A program made the translations under genes and the position numbers. A stretch of 64,000 bases of DNA from the NCBI GenBank assembly GCA_964023205.1, contig OZ026844.1, positions 26,076,934 to 26,140,933 on the forward strand. The letters run 5' to 3'. Below the pieces are notes generated by a model, which had not been told where the DNA came from, made no database searches, and saw only the letters and a list, made by a program, of their open reading frames with translations. Numbering within the stretch: the first letter of the stretch is position 1; every line of letters begins with the position of its first letter. Of this stretch, positions 60,601 to 63,543 are shown in pieces. The DNA is from Lutraria lutraria. Taxonomy: Eukaryota > Mollusca > Bivalvia > Venerida > Mactridae.

Positions 60601-63543
60601 AATAGTGTACATTATCTCAGTTGATATTTATTGCTTAGTGAGAAATTCTGTGCATAAAGGAACCTTACAATTTTTTTTTACTGTATTATCAAAATAAATC
60701 TTTACATATATATATATATTTGTATTACAGATGAACAAAGACAACGATCAGCCCCAGAACAATCTATTGATGTAGAGGAACACAAATACAGAGGTGGGTG
60801 TTTACCTTCTTATATATACTGTACTCATTATTATTAGTATGTATCATGAATGATTAATTAACATATAACTTTCTTTATGTAATTTGTTGAAACTTTCCTG
60901 AGGTATACTTGAGTAAGTGAGTGAGTCTCAATCTGGAGTATAGTCACATGATTTGTCATCAAATCTTGACAGATGATAAAATGTGAACTTGACTATGCTG
61001 TAATCATAGTACTGAATTTTGCCTATTTTGTACATCATGTTAATTCTGTGTTTGAAAATAAATTTTATGAATAATAGAAAATATAGAGTAATTACAAGTG
61101 AACATTTCGTTAGTTTTCATTAAGTTTATTTAGTTATTTAGTATAGAGAAGTTTTGCATTATGTGGCGTTATTTAATAGTTAGATTTTTTTTATTGATTA
61201 TCAGTCCTCTACCAGTGTTCACACTGTTTTAGCTATTAATTAATTTATATGCGTATTCTTTACAAGGCATGTTTTATTCGTGCTCATTTAAAAATGTTAA
61301 CTTCTTTGCTCAAGTATATTAATTATGCTTATGATATTTTTGAACCTTGTTATGGAGTCAAGAATTGTTATATGACAAAGTGCAGGGCATAAGGGATTTA
61401 TACTGACAAAAAACTTGTTACTGAACAAGGCCTGTTATTCATCAATTTTAAGACAAAGCTCAGTTTTGTAATCTTGGTCAGAGTTTGATTTTTTTTCCAA
61501 TTTGTATTAACTTTTGAAATATGCTATTTTAGTTCAGAATTCAGAGCTAGACTTTTGTACTTGTTGAAGTTATGAAACATTCGCTGGTCTTCAGATACTG
61601 ATTCATTTTATCAGTTATGAAATACAGATATAAAATACAATAAACAGGTCTTATGAATATTTTATTTATTATAATTCTTATGATGTTAAGTAAATTATGA
61701 ATGTTTTTCTGTAGACCTTTAAGCTGTTAAACAAATTGTTTCATCATTAGCTGCTGCTTCTAAACAAAGGAATAGTGATTCTTCAGCTTCATGGAAAAGG
61801 TCATCAGAAAGAAGAACGTTAAAACGTCTTGGACTTGCAATTACTGCAGTCAAAGGTCAAGGTCAGAAATTTAGGTCATATGAAGGTGAAAGTCTTGCCG
61901 AGAGCTTTGGGGAACAAGTTATAAAGGAATCAGGTGCATCCCAACGAGTTTGGTCCAACAGCCAAAGCCACTCTGTGTCCCCTACTTTCCATGGATCTGA
62001 CCATGAGGAATTTCAAAGGAAAATAAGTAGTGGTGGTGATGGTCAAGTTGCTAGACTACCCAAGAGTTTAGATTTAAGGGAACATAAAAGAACTCGGGCT
62101 CTTACTTTGAAAACAGTAGCTGAAGCAGTACTTGGGTTTGTCAGACAGGAGCGAATACTTAGATTGGCCGTCGGGGCATTTAGTCTGAAGCAGGGCCCTA
62201 TGAAATATGACTTTAAACGATTAAAGAATTATGTAAAGACAAAACAATCTTTTACTAGTAGTTTATCAAGAAAAAGAGACATTGAAATAACAGCACCTGA
62301 TGCTGTAAAGAAAAAATCTACAATGAAATCATTTGCTACTGCTGTTAGTCAAGCCAAGGCATTATCTAAGAAGAAAGGTGGATTTTTAAAGCCTGCATCA
62401 CTAGTTCAAACTAAAGAAAGCTATGGCACACCACAGGCTAGGCAAAGTGTTACCCTGCTTGAAAATATTCAAGATAGCAATCAAGATACCAATAATATAT
62501 CCCTTGGGTATGGAGAAGAATTGGATAGGAGGTTTCCTCCAGGATATGAGCCTGGATCGGGTTTCTATAACGGACCTGCATGGACTTGGGGTTTTCCTGG
62601 CCCTGCTGGAGGTCCATTTGGTGTTGGGTCAAGGGATGAGTTGGAGTATTATCGATGGAGAGAAGCAATGATGCATTATGGGGGTAGAGGCTATTTTGAT
62701 GATCATTCTAGGAGAGAAATGGAGTCAGATCAATACTTAGATGCAAGAAGTGCAAGACATTCATATTATAGAGATCTTGATCCTAATGAAAAAACTTTGG
62801 GTAGAAGAGGTGTTGTAGAGCAAGACTATCAAGATGCAATGCAAGATTATCAAAAAGAGTTCCAAAACACACCTCATGGTGAAAGGTACAAACTAGCTCC
62901 ACCAGAATACAGGATACATAGGAAAGATAGTCGAAGTCCTGACAGAGATAGAGAACGACGCAGAAGTAGCAGTCCTGCTGATGACAGATATCTTAGATTT
63001 CAAGATAGCAGCCCTGAAGATCACTTTAGAGGCACTATTGGGAGAGAGGACTATGGGTATTACAGTGGACCTAGTGGTCCTCTAGAAATCAAAGGAAGCA
63101 GACGTAGCACTAAGGAACAAAATAGAAGACAGAATCAATTTTCTGAAGATCGTAGGTCTAAATATCACACAAAAAAATCACGATCAAGAAGTAGAAGCAA
63201 TGAGAAAAAAGTTAAACATAGAAATAGAAGCCCTGCTAACAGAGGATATGAAGTTGAGATGGATGATGAAAGTGAAACTCTTGAAGAATATAAATGGACC
63301 AAACCAAGTGCTGAAGAGGGTATTTATCCTGTAGATAACAGAAACAATTTCAATAGACATGGAAAGGGATTTCCTCTAGCATACCATAACAGACCTCGAC
63401 GGGAACCTAACCCAAAGGAAGAGATGGCTAAATTGCAGTCGATTGCAGTCTATGCAGCAGCTATGGGAGGAGTCAATGATGTTAGAGGTTTGTCTCTGGT
63501 GTTGTCATGGATACACAGATTATCTCACTTCACTGCAGCATGA
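21495..63543 (+). CDS. Multi-exon gene: seven-cupredoxin / CHB_HEX / FN3 protein with RS-rich tail
   Basis: Assembled by reading GT-AG junctions. Exons: 21495-21666, 24899-25026, 28887-29005, 30889-31149, 32313-32496, 33079-33150, 34340-34532, 35047-35199, 36072-36229, 36555-36671, 37610-37774, 38069-38238, 38553-38640, 38968-39162, 39481-39637, 40650-40801, 41150-41256, 42401-42485, 43544-43669, 47966-48118, 48722-48886, 50081-50177, 51264-51278, 54249-54410, 56278-56556, 60731-60793, 61751-63543. They sum to 5529 nt (1842 codons plus stop) with the phase kept at every junction. Domains by residue: cupredoxin-like repeats at about 64-150, 155-249, 250-362, 363-480, 481-574, 575-677 and 678-778; CHB_HEX-like 779-870; acidic linker 871-892; FN3-like 897-990 and 990-1072; low-complexity tail to 1842. 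No signal peptide or membrane helix is visible, so a cytoplasmic or inner-membrane-associated scaffold is inferred. I recognise the folds but not the family. The N-terminus and the C-terminal end are the uncertain parts. Confidence 0.85.
21832..21862 (+). mobile_element. Family B 5' end, isolated
   Basis: AGCTCACATGTCACAAAGTG followed by ACAG is the complete 5' hairpin of family B, after a T-run. The following sequence is unrelated, so only the first ~30 bp remain or were copied. Confidence 0.55.
22417..22787. mobile_element. Possible element with TTTATCCYGCTAT ends
   Basis: The left TTTATCCCGCTATCACGCTC is mirrored by GAGAATAGCAGGATAAA on the right. The interior has three close TGACGTCA/TTACGTCAC-type sites (22655-22708) that resemble CREB/ATF sites. 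No coding content. Confidence 0.4.
22789..22927. repeat. Inverted repeat, 38-bp arms, 63-bp loop
   Basis: The left arm 22789-22826 (AATACATGGTTGGTGTCGGA) and right arm 22890-22927 match with two mismatches. The loop is rich in CTCGC/GCTCG. It directly follows the element ending at 22787. Confidence 0.75.
22930..24890. other. Intron 2 sequence, nothing recognised
   Basis: AT-rich, without repeat family matches inside the window or coding frames. It ends in the polypyrimidine tract of exon 3. Confidence 0.4.
24899..25026 (+). CDS. Exon 3: first half of cupredoxin-like repeat 1
   Basis: Residues 58-100, phase 1 in and 0 out. It shows the repeat signature: a strand ending NGFSV, then an 'EGQSVIFVW' strand equivalent to the GDxVxWxW of cupredoxins. 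The position where plastocyanins carry the first His reads AADVVQ, so that ligand is absent. The acceptor is CCTGTTCAG and the donor CAG|GTAAGA. Confidence 0.85.
25027..26764. other. Intron 3, first part, nothing recognised
   Basis: AT-rich intronic DNA. Short frames are random. Confidence 0.4.
26765..27140 (+). repeat. Interspersed repeat with GACTATTC hairpin head
   Basis: It starts with the hairpin GACTATTCAAAGAATAGT then GGGGCTATCC, followed by text typical of the same repeat class (CTTTACACATGTCTTTGAGA). The 3' end is not defined. Confidence 0.4.
27313..28408. mobile_element. TACTGTATAY-ended element, copy 2, with nested LINE fragment
   Basis: The left end TACTGTATACGTTGAAATTT and the right end AAAGACGTATACAGTA are inverse. 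Sub-terminal GGCGGT/ACCGCC blocks match copies 1 and 3. A LINE 3' fragment (27496-27831) is inserted inside. The stretch TTTGCAATTTTTATAACAAA at about 28120 is the unoccupied version of the site occupied in copy 3. Confidence 0.75.
27496..27831 (+). pseudogene. LINE ORF2 3' end fragment with zinc-knuckle
   Basis: It reads KFRTRNHRLPIETGSW, then RLCNTCQDKIGDEFHYLFEC, which is the C-C-H-C finger found at the C-terminus of many non-LTR reverse transcriptases. It ends at a natural stop. Only the last ~100 codons are present, as expected of a 5'-truncated insertion. Confidence 0.7.
28411..28593. repeat. Foldback repeat, about 60-bp imperfect arms
   Basis: GTGATTACCACAGG and CCTCTACTACCCAGGAATT on the left face AATTCCTGGGTAGTAGAGG and CCTGTGGTGATTACC on the right. 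The arms differ at several positions. Confidence 0.65.
28712..28845. mobile_element. Short (134-bp) hAT-like element with CAGAGGC ends
   Basis: The left end CAGAGGCGCTGGAGC and right end GCTTCTGGTGCCTCTG are imperfect inverse repeats beginning CAGAGGC, as in several hAT families. No clear 8-bp duplication. It lies 41 bases before exon 4. Confidence 0.5.
28887..29005 (+). CDS. Exon 4: second half of cupredoxin-like repeat 1
   Basis: Residues 101-140, phase 0 in and 2 out. It begins VIHDGDKLRP and contains GGFSGRC, matching VSHQGDPIQ and NGFCSG at the start of exon 12 (repeat 5), with the intron at the same place. It runs into 'EGEYKFA', the strand leading to the usual Cys-x-x-His loop. Phe stands where Cys is expected. 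Confidence 0.85.
29500..29645 (+). repeat. Interspersed repeat fragment
   Basis: CTGTCCATCCGTTCGTCTGT followed by GAGGTTAAG and TTTTGTCCATC, like the fragment near 6640-6800. Confidence 0.35.
29838..30180 (+). repeat. Family G fragment
   Basis: GTGGGTGTCAAGCAGGTGGT and the stretch GACCAATCTTGACTGAACTG match the head part of the chimeric element at 47359. Confidence 0.5.
30889..31149 (+). CDS. Exon 5: end of repeat 1 and most of repeat 2
   Basis: Residues 140-227, phase 2 in and 2 out. It finishes repeat 1 with RCTPLLITV, then opens repeat 2 with TDDGFMP, DQGHSIKWTW and CSSPHSVQ. A His is kept at the first ligand position. A stretch with KACFKRD follows, then SYRHTFP at the donor. The acceptor is TTCAATAG and the donor CC|GTAAGT. 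Confidence 0.85.
31222..31550 (+). mobile_element. Family A element, intact 5' end, 3'-truncated
   Basis: AGCTCACCTGATTCATCAGG then TGAGCTTTTAGGATCGATG is the complete 5' hairpin. The intact CAGCTCTTAACAAATCG site shows what the TTAA MITE at 249 interrupted. It stops at ACTTCAAGAG where the next element begins. Confidence 0.8.
31551..31687. mobile_element. 137-bp MITE with ~24-bp TIRs
   Basis: AATAGAAATTTCTTTATC and its exact inverse GATAAAGAAATTTCTATT form the ends; six further bases match with one mismatch. No recognised target duplication. It sits at the break of the family A copy. Confidence 0.7.
31688..32312. other. Intron 5, second part, nothing recognised
   Basis: AT-rich and free of frames. 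It leads into the polypyrimidine tract TTTACAATATTTCCAG of exon 6. Confidence 0.4.
32313..32496 (+). CDS. Exon 6: end of repeat 2, start of repeat 3
   Basis: Residues 227-288, phase 2 in and 0 out. 'GLYYFMTE' is the last core strand of repeat 2, with Phe instead of the ligand Cys and Glu instead of the ligand His. The strand YCVVHV closes the domain. Repeat 3 begins VDIMDRSFQP and EEGDRVWWSW, one of the clearest cupredoxin signatures in the protein. Confidence 0.85.
32545..32835 (+). repeat. Interspersed repeat (GATGGTCTGTCCG ... GGGGGCATCCATG)
   Basis: It has two internal units with AACTAGAGTACGATTTGG / ATCTAGAGAACGATATGG and ends TAGGGGGCATCCATGTTTC. Sited in intron 6. Confidence 0.5.
33079..33150 (+). 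CDS. Exon 7: 72-nt exon inside repeat 3
   Basis: Residues 289-312, phase 0 in and 0 out, so it could be skipped without a frameshift. It carries CKKHHSVYQ, where the second His aligns with the first copper-ligand His of cupredoxins, followed by an acidic GDDEPYV. The acceptor is ACTTCCAG and the donor GTG|GTAAGT. Confidence 0.8.
33509..34166. mobile_element. 658-bp TA-flanked element (CAGTCGAAACTC ends)
   Basis: The left CAGTCGAAACTCATTATATC and right GATATAACGAGTTTCGACTG are inverse with few differences, flanked by TA on both sides (33507-33508, 34167-34168). TA duplication and this end sequence fit the pogo/Tc1-mariner superfamily. No transposase frame. The 84-codon frame inside (33865) looks random. 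Confidence 0.7.
34340..34532 (+). CDS. Exon 8: end of repeat 3, start of repeat 4
   Basis: Residues 313-377, phase 0 in and 1 out. 'AGVYYFSDQ' is the strand and loop before the ligand site, with Cys to Phe and His to Gln, and GTIIVKP closes the fold. Repeat 4 starts FVELTENGFNP and is split by the intron right after this motif. Confidence 0.85.
34783..34985 (+). repeat. Family D fragment with head
   Basis: It starts TAGCTTGTCTGTTTTTGAAG and includes AACTCAGAAACTGTAAGGC and ATAGGTGGACAGATCTCAC. It ends about 60 bases before exon 9. Confidence 0.5.
35047..35199 (+). CDS. Exon 9: core of repeat 4
   Basis: Residues 377-428, phase 1 in and 1 out (symmetric, 153 nt). It continues the repeat with TGDRIWWTWNG, then a longer loop with NQKNPQ and NETCLNP, ending in a Lys/Glu-rich AKEGE. 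No ligand His is present at the first position. The acceptor is ACCTATAG and the donor GAGG|GTAAGT. Confidence 0.82.
35329..35510. repeat. 26-bp tandem repeat, about 7 copies
   Basis: The unit has AGAATGATAAATATTTCACA followed by GGTAGT, with small variations (AAAAGATGAATATT). It lies in intron 9. Confidence 0.9.
35511..36071. other. Intron 9, rest, nothing recognised
   Basis: No frames or repeat matches. Confidence 0.4.
36072..36229 (+). CDS. Exon 10: end of repeat 4
   Basis: Residues 428-480, phase 1 in and 0 out. It contains STIGVYHYRIADS, the last strand plus loop, with Tyr where Cys is expected and Ala at the His position, then TCSVIVNPGPK closing the domain. The donor is AAG|GTCAGT. 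Confidence 0.82.
36555..36671 (+). CDS. Exon 11: first half of repeat 5
   Basis: Residues 481-519, phase 0 in and 0 out. This is the most canonical repeat: HLTDNGFEP, NDRVWWVW and KEHNILQ. The His of EHNILQ sits exactly at the first type-1 copper ligand. The intron follows LQ, as in repeat 1 (VVQ). Confidence 0.87.
36735..36845. repeat. About 45-bp direct repeat, 2-3 copies
   Basis: CTTCATAATCCCGGTATT / CTTCATAATCCCGTTATT preceded by GTGTAGACCG / GTGTAGACGG. An older copy reads CTTCATGGGCCCGTATATT. Confidence 0.6.
36846..37609. other. Intron 11, rest, nothing recognised
   Basis: A small CpG-containing patch (GTCGCGCGCGCACACGATGA, about 36987) stands out. No frame. Confidence 0.4.
37610..37774 (+). 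CDS. Exon 12: second half of repeat 5
   Basis: Residues 520-574, phase 0 in and 0 out. VSHQGD and NGFCSGS lead to TPGVFYFLSHSL and FGAIVV. Relative to the plastocyanin pattern YxCxxHxxxxMxG, the second His is kept, Cys is Phe and the Met is not evident. This is the only repeat with both His positions present. Confidence 0.87.
38069..38238 (+). CDS. Exon 13: cupredoxin-like repeat 6, first part
   Basis: Residues 575-631, phase 0 in and 2 out. It is a divergent repeat: DIKPDPVNIKVND and VCWIFRSL replace the NGFxP and GDxVWWxW signatures. It is assigned to the array by position and by the V-D-I-V-C-W-I strand pattern. It ends HTVPPR at the donor AG|GTGAGA. Confidence 0.8.
38553..38640 (+). CDS. 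Exon 14: repeat 6, second part
   Basis: Residues 631-660, phase 2 in and 0 out. TGVKHFYSKSF aligns with the 'GxYxYxC' strand of other repeats, again with Phe at the Cys position. It is followed by a Lys/Gly-rich stretch (KGKSGKEN). The acceptor is TATCAACAG and the donor AAT|GTAAGT. Confidence 0.78.
38968..39162 (+). CDS. Exon 15: end of repeat 6 and first half of repeat 7
   Basis: Residues 661-725, phase 0 in and 0 out. After a short DDVKLSSVLC strand, repeat 7 reads VDKDGFHP, RGQSVLWTWKG and EEAHNIIHV, retaining the first ligand His (AHN). The acceptor is ATCAACAG and the donor GAT|GTAAGT. Confidence 0.86.
39481..39637 (+). CDS. Exon 16: second half of repeat 7
   Basis: Residues 726-778, phase 0 in and 1 out. 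It contains FLYTFDEDGSYTVASQ, with Val at the Cys site and Gln at the His site, closed by FYCTVVVMDI. A 50-bp tandem repeat starts within about 10 bases of the splice donor. Confidence 0.85.
39645..40248. repeat. 50-bp tandem repeat, 12 copies, abutting a splice donor
   Basis: The unit runs ACAGTCAGTGCCAGTCAAAT then TACCAAGTACACATCATTAA and CTTCAAATAT. Copies differ mainly at CCAG/CCTG. The array begins about 8 bases after the exon 16 donor. Confidence 0.95.
40650..40801 (+). CDS. Exon 17: chitobiase/beta-hexosaminidase C-terminal-like module, first half
   Basis: Residues 778-828, phase 1 in and 0 out. GGTVEPGTKLTL followed by ARIYYTTDGSPAE is the recognisable signature of CHB_HEX_C-type modules (Gly-rich turn, then 'I-Y-Y-T-x-D-G-x-x-P'). 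These modules are immunoglobulin-like and usually sit beside enzymes; no enzyme domain is present here. The donor is AAG|GTTTCT, weaker than the neighbours. Confidence 0.83.
40862..40965. repeat. 18-bp tandem repeat, 5-6 copies
   Basis: The unit is ATTTTACATGTATTACAC with CATG/CCTG variation. It follows exon 17 by 60 bases. An in-frame read-through across it is an artefact of the 18-bp period. Confidence 0.9.
41150..41256 (+). CDS. Exon 18: CHB_HEX-like module, second half
   Basis: Residues 829-864, phase 0 in and 2 out. GIVLSKPGLRFIRAIAVKEG is the typical final strand pair of the module ('ixAxAxkxG'), followed by SHIFTS. The donor is CTCTAA|GTAAGT; a second GT four bases later would break the frame. 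Confidence 0.83.
41293..41437. mobile_element. 145-bp TA-type MITE
   Basis: The left end CAGTCAAACCTGTGAATAAA and right end TTCAGAGGTTTGACTG are inverse with scattered mismatches. TA precedes the left end; the right flank is TT, so the duplication is not exact. A similar decayed pair lies at about 2793-2863. Confidence 0.6.
41615..42292. mobile_element. 678-bp hAT-like element with BED zinc-finger relic
   Basis: The ends TAAGGGTGTAATAGTTCTAT and ATATCGTTACACCCTTA are inverse. Inside, about 41787-42005 on the plus strand, one frame reads IMEAFWVLDGKKSAFN, MCLQCF, then GNTTNLATHMKQHHPDKF. This is the C-x2-C ... H-x4-H pattern of BED fingers at the start of hAT transposases, broken by a stop. 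The catalytic part is absent. It is flanked by ATAAAACCTCGATAATCC and AGGTTTTACTGT, perhaps a further element it inserted into. Confidence 0.7.
42401..42485 (+). CDS. Exon 19: acidic linker with tandem donors
   Basis: Residues 864-892, phase 2 in and 0 out. It begins NRFWVLG and becomes strongly acidic (EEEDSDSSDISEAE), containing Ser residues in casein-kinase-2-like contexts. Two full GTAAGT donors follow, at 42486 and 42504. Using the second would add six codons (VSIEQH) in frame. Confidence 0.8.
42567..43258 (+). mobile_element. Family A element, 3'-truncated
   Basis: The 5' hairpin AGCTCACCTGAGGTGAGCTT follows a run of six T. Four internal units with TTTACACTCTAGCGC and CAAGAGTTATGGGCCC follow. 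It stops after GCTATATTTTA, without the GGGCC hairpin tail. Confidence 0.8.
43544..43669 (+). CDS. Exon 20: first FN3-like domain, N-terminal part
   Basis: Residues 893-934, phase 0 in and 0 out. It contains TWDWWGCIPNIKAC, then TMEVFWDPPQSG and LIDGYQ, the 'V-x-W-x-P-P ... I-x-G-Y' pattern of fibronectin type III strands B to C. The acceptor is TATATTCAG and the donor CAG|GTTTGT. Confidence 0.84.
43824..44256. mobile_element. 433-bp TA-flanked element (CAGTACGGTT ends)
   Basis: CAGTACGGTTCGGTTAATTT and the inverse of AAATCACCCAAACCATACTG form the ends, both flanked by TA (43822-43823, 44257-44258). The interior has GCGGTGATT / AATCACCGTGA motifs. A partial inverse copy lies at 58387-58508. 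No transposase. Confidence 0.75.
44735..47234 (+). mobile_element. Family F element with 168-bp tandem units, split by family B
   Basis: The head TTATACCCCCAGATATGAAA with its inverse ATATATGGGGG forms a hairpin. The tail is GGGGGTATTCATCACCTTTA then AGTGATAGTTCTAGTT. Units starting GTCCGGAGAATTTCTCAGCA recur at 44841, 45009, 45177, 45345 and about 45511 (168-bp spacing). The stretch 45631-46768 is a family B insertion; two more units follow it. Confidence 0.75.
45631..46768 (+). mobile_element. Family B (TTTAGCTCACTTGTCAC) element, full-length
   Basis: The 5' hairpin AGCTCACTTGTCACAAAGTG ... GTGAGCTATTAGGATC is followed by about seven ~140-bp internal units (GGTCATCTTGGGTCAAAAAC, TAGGTCACCAGGTCAAATC). 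The 3' tail is GTCATGTGAGCGATATAGGG then CCATCTTGGCCCTCTTGTT. Sister units of the host repeat give the empty site GTTGTTTTTATACAG, showing insertion beside the T-run without duplication. Frames at 45931 and 46367 are random within units. Confidence 0.85.
47359..47894 (+). mobile_element. Chimeric element: family G head, family F tail
   Basis: The head AACCTGGTTATTAGAATGCC and GGCGGGCGGGCGGG block lead to units with TTGACCAAACTTGGTATG. After about 47690 the sequence matches the second half of the family F copy at 15470, including TGAAATGTAGATGTGCAAGA and the GTCACCTCTGTGACAGCTCT tail. It ends 71 bases before exon 21. Confidence 0.6.
47966..48118 (+). CDS. Exon 21: first FN3-like domain, C-terminal part
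   Basis: Residues 935-985, phase 0 in and 0 out. IFLNGVTYCN continues strand C. ISGLAGGRLYEVVVEVYG is the classic FN3 'L-x-x-G-x-x-Y-x-V-x-V' ending. The exon is separated from exon 20 by a 4.3-kb intron filled with nested repeats. Confidence 0.84.
48409..48600 (+). repeat. Interspersed repeat fragment (TTTATGCCCCC head)
   Basis: TTTTTTATGCCCCCTGTCTG then AGGAGTTATGGCCCCTTTTT. Located in intron 21. Confidence 0.4.
48722..48886 (+). CDS. Exon 22: second FN3-like domain, N-terminal part
   Basis: Residues 986-1040, phase 0 in and 0 out. CPLITPDGGPVIS leads to ALAIVWMSIDSQQLPVSGY, again the B-C strand pattern of FN3 domains, and VFLNDKQCGAR. The acceptor is TTAATTCCAG and the donor AGA|GTAAGT. 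Confidence 0.82.
48939..49620 (+). mobile_element. Family A element, near full-length
   Basis: The 5' AGCTCACTTGATTGCTTTT retains AGCTCAC but the hairpin is damaged. Internal units are present. The 3' end GTGAGCGATCAAGGGCCATC then TTGGCCCTCTTGTT is intact at 49620. It lies in intron 22, starting 53 bases after exon 22. Confidence 0.85.
49621..50080. other. Intron 22, rest, nothing recognised
   Basis: AT-rich, no frames, ends at the acceptor TTTATTCTAG. Confidence 0.4.
50081..50177 (+). CDS. Exon 23: second FN3-like domain, C-terminal part
   Basis: Residues 1041-1073, phase 0 in and 1 out. It carries KVVIGSCEVEKPYKVYVVAI, where KPYKVYVVAI is the final FN3 strand. The last complete codons are Pro-Ala. 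From here to the last exon all internal exons are in phase 1. Confidence 0.82.
50486..51098 (+). mobile_element. TTTAGCTCAC element, family E
   Basis: The 5' end AGCTCACCTGAGCAAAGCTC with imperfect inverse GAGCAAAGCTCTGGGTGAGG. Three ~190-bp units with CTAAAAGCAAAAGGTTTAGAG-like text follow. The 3' tail TCTCAGGTGAGCATCCCAGG then GCCACTTGGCCCTTTTGTT ends at 51098, 165 bases before the microexon. Confidence 0.8.
51264..51278 (+). CDS. Exon 24: candidate 15-nt microexon (DKEKS)
   Basis: Fifteen bases lie between a good acceptor (CATTCCACAG) and a good donor (GTAAGA). Phase 1 in and 1 out fits exons 23 and 25 exactly and would insert five charged residues between the second FN3-like domain and the acidic linker. 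Including or skipping it does not change the frame. It is supported only by splice signals and phase. Confidence 0.5.
51459..51640 (+). mobile_element. TTTAGCTCAC element, truncated
   Basis: The hairpin AGCTCACTTGGCACAGAGTG then CCAAGGTGAGTTTTTAGG is complete. Only ~180 bp follow, with AACATCTACTCCTAAACAAC as in family C, before a TTCCATTCCATTCCA run. Confidence 0.7.
51660..52316. other. Intron 24 part, nothing recognised
   Basis: TGGTAAAA-type motifs recur irregularly from 51840 to 52150 (GGTAAAACTATG, GGTAAAAACCCTC, GGTAAAATACC). No frame. Confidence 0.35.
52317..53429 (+). mobile_element. Family B element, full-length
   Basis: It starts AGCTCACATGTCACAAAGTG after GGTTTTT and ends CATGTGAGCGATATAGGG..TTGGCCCTCTTGTT. 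It has the same internal unit order as the copy at 45631 but small differences throughout. No coding capacity. Confidence 0.85.
53858..54205 (+). repeat. Interspersed repeat with TAGTCCCCTACTGGTG ends
   Basis: It begins TAGTCCCCTACTGGTGTTTA then CACCTGAGGGGCC, has a GTCCGTCCGTCCCTCCCTCC tract, and ends ACCCCGGTAGGGGATTTA, inverse to its start. It stops just upstream of exon 25. Confidence 0.55.
54249..54410 (+). CDS. Exon 25: acidic linker after FN3 domains
   Basis: Residues 1078-1132, phase 1 in and 1 out. It contains VSLPLDVTEIRLPV and the acidic helix-like RLDEEELYLEYLEIS. An internal GTGAGT at 54282 could act as an alternative donor. The acceptor is TTTTTAACAG and the donor ACA|GTAAGT. 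Confidence 0.8.
54750..55539 (+). mobile_element. Family C (TTTAGCTCACCAGAGC) element
   Basis: The 5' hairpin is AGCTCACCAGAGCACAATGT then GCTCAAGGTGA. Units with GGTATGTAGCATTGTGTAG and CTACCAACTTTGTTCAAAT follow. The 3' end CTGGTGAGCGATCATAGGGC then CATCATGGCCCTCTTGTT. Frames here (55325-55603) cross the element end and are not genes. Confidence 0.8.
55540..56277. other. Intron 25, rest, nothing recognised
   Basis: A 63-codon plus frame at 55893 has no family resemblance. It ends at the CTATTAG acceptor. Confidence 0.4.
56278..56556 (+). CDS. Exon 26: Ser/Arg/Pro-rich low-complexity region
   Basis: Residues 1132-1225, phase 1 in and 1 out (279 nt). It has an 'RLSRLSQLSRLSRS' repeat, then Ser/Pro-rich sequence (SPHSPNR, PRPPSTPK, TPSKSP) with several SP/TP sites typical of proline-directed phosphorylation targets. 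Predicted to be disordered. Confidence 0.8.
56963..58386. mobile_element. TACTGTATAY-ended element, copy 3, split by family A
   Basis: The left end TACTGTATACATTGAAATTT and the interior (AACAAGCAAACCATTGCAAT) match copy 2. Family A occupies 57255-58284. After it the host sequence resumes with ATAACAAAGGAGCATTGTAC. The right end is lost where the inverse CAGTACGG element fragment starts. Confidence 0.75.
57255..58284 (+). mobile_element. Family A element, full-length, with defined empty site
   Basis: The 5' hairpin AGCTCGCCTGATTCATCAGG then TGAGCTTTTAGGATCG, five internal ~180-bp units, and the 3' end GTGAGCGATAAAGGGCCAAT then GTGGCCCTCTTGTT. Comparing with copy 2 of the host (TTTGCAATTTTTATAACAAA at about 28120) gives exact borders: inserted after the five T and before ATAAC, nothing duplicated or lost. 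Confidence 0.88.
58387..58508 (-). mobile_element. Fragment of the CAGTACGG TA-type element
   Basis: CAGTACGGTTTGGATGATTT and the stretch to CCGCGTTTTATGAC are the inverse of the right half of the element at 43824-44256. It ends at the T-run where the family C element begins. Confidence 0.7.
58509..59599 (+). mobile_element. Family C element, full-length
   Basis: The 5' hairpin is AGCTCACCAGAGCATGAATG then TGCTCAGGGTGAGC. Five ~130-bp units with AGAGCTTAGATATTT and TCTACCAAGTTTGTTCAAAT follow. The 3' end is CCTGGTGAGCATTTACAGGG then CCATCATGGCCCTCTTGTT. Directly followed by the 72-bp tandem array. Confidence 0.85.
59600..59861. repeat. 72-bp tandem repeat, 3.7 copies
   Basis: The unit starts TATTTATATATTATAACAGT then GATAACCTACCTATAGCATG. 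Copies are almost identical. Because 72 is divisible by three the array forms part of a 165-codon frame, which is not a gene. Confidence 0.95.
59862..60730. other. Intron 26, rest, nothing recognised
   Basis: AT-rich. A TATATATATATA run lies just before the exon 27 acceptor (about 60705-60720). Confidence 0.4.
60731..60793 (+). CDS. Exon 27: 63-nt linker exon
   Basis: Residues 1225-1246, phase 1 in and 1 out. It encodes a polar stretch including RSAPEQSIDVEEHKY. The acceptor is TTGTATTACAG and the donor AGAG|GTGGGT. It is supported by splice signals on both sides and an open frame in the required phase. Confidence 0.65.
60794..61750. other. Intron 27, nothing recognised
   Basis: AT-rich, no repeat family recognised. 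It ends at the acceptor TCATCATTAG. Confidence 0.4.
61751..63543 (+). CDS. Exon 28: long basic, RS-containing C-terminal tail
   Basis: Residues 1246-1842; 1793 nt open in the phase required by exon 27. It begins with a basic helix-like part (RRTLKRLGLAITAVKG), then KTVAEAVLGFVRQE, a Lys-rich stretch (SQAKALSKKK), a Gly/Pro/aromatic patch (FPPGYEPGSGFYNG), and SR/RS-rich segments (RRRSSSP, KSRSRSRSNEKK). The frame stops at 63541-63543, but no AATAAA follows within the window and a donor (AGAG|GTTTGT) at 63487/63488 leaves phase 1 like the preceding exons. The residues after VNDVR may therefore be intron and the gene may continue. I see no known domain in this tail. Confidence 0.8.
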
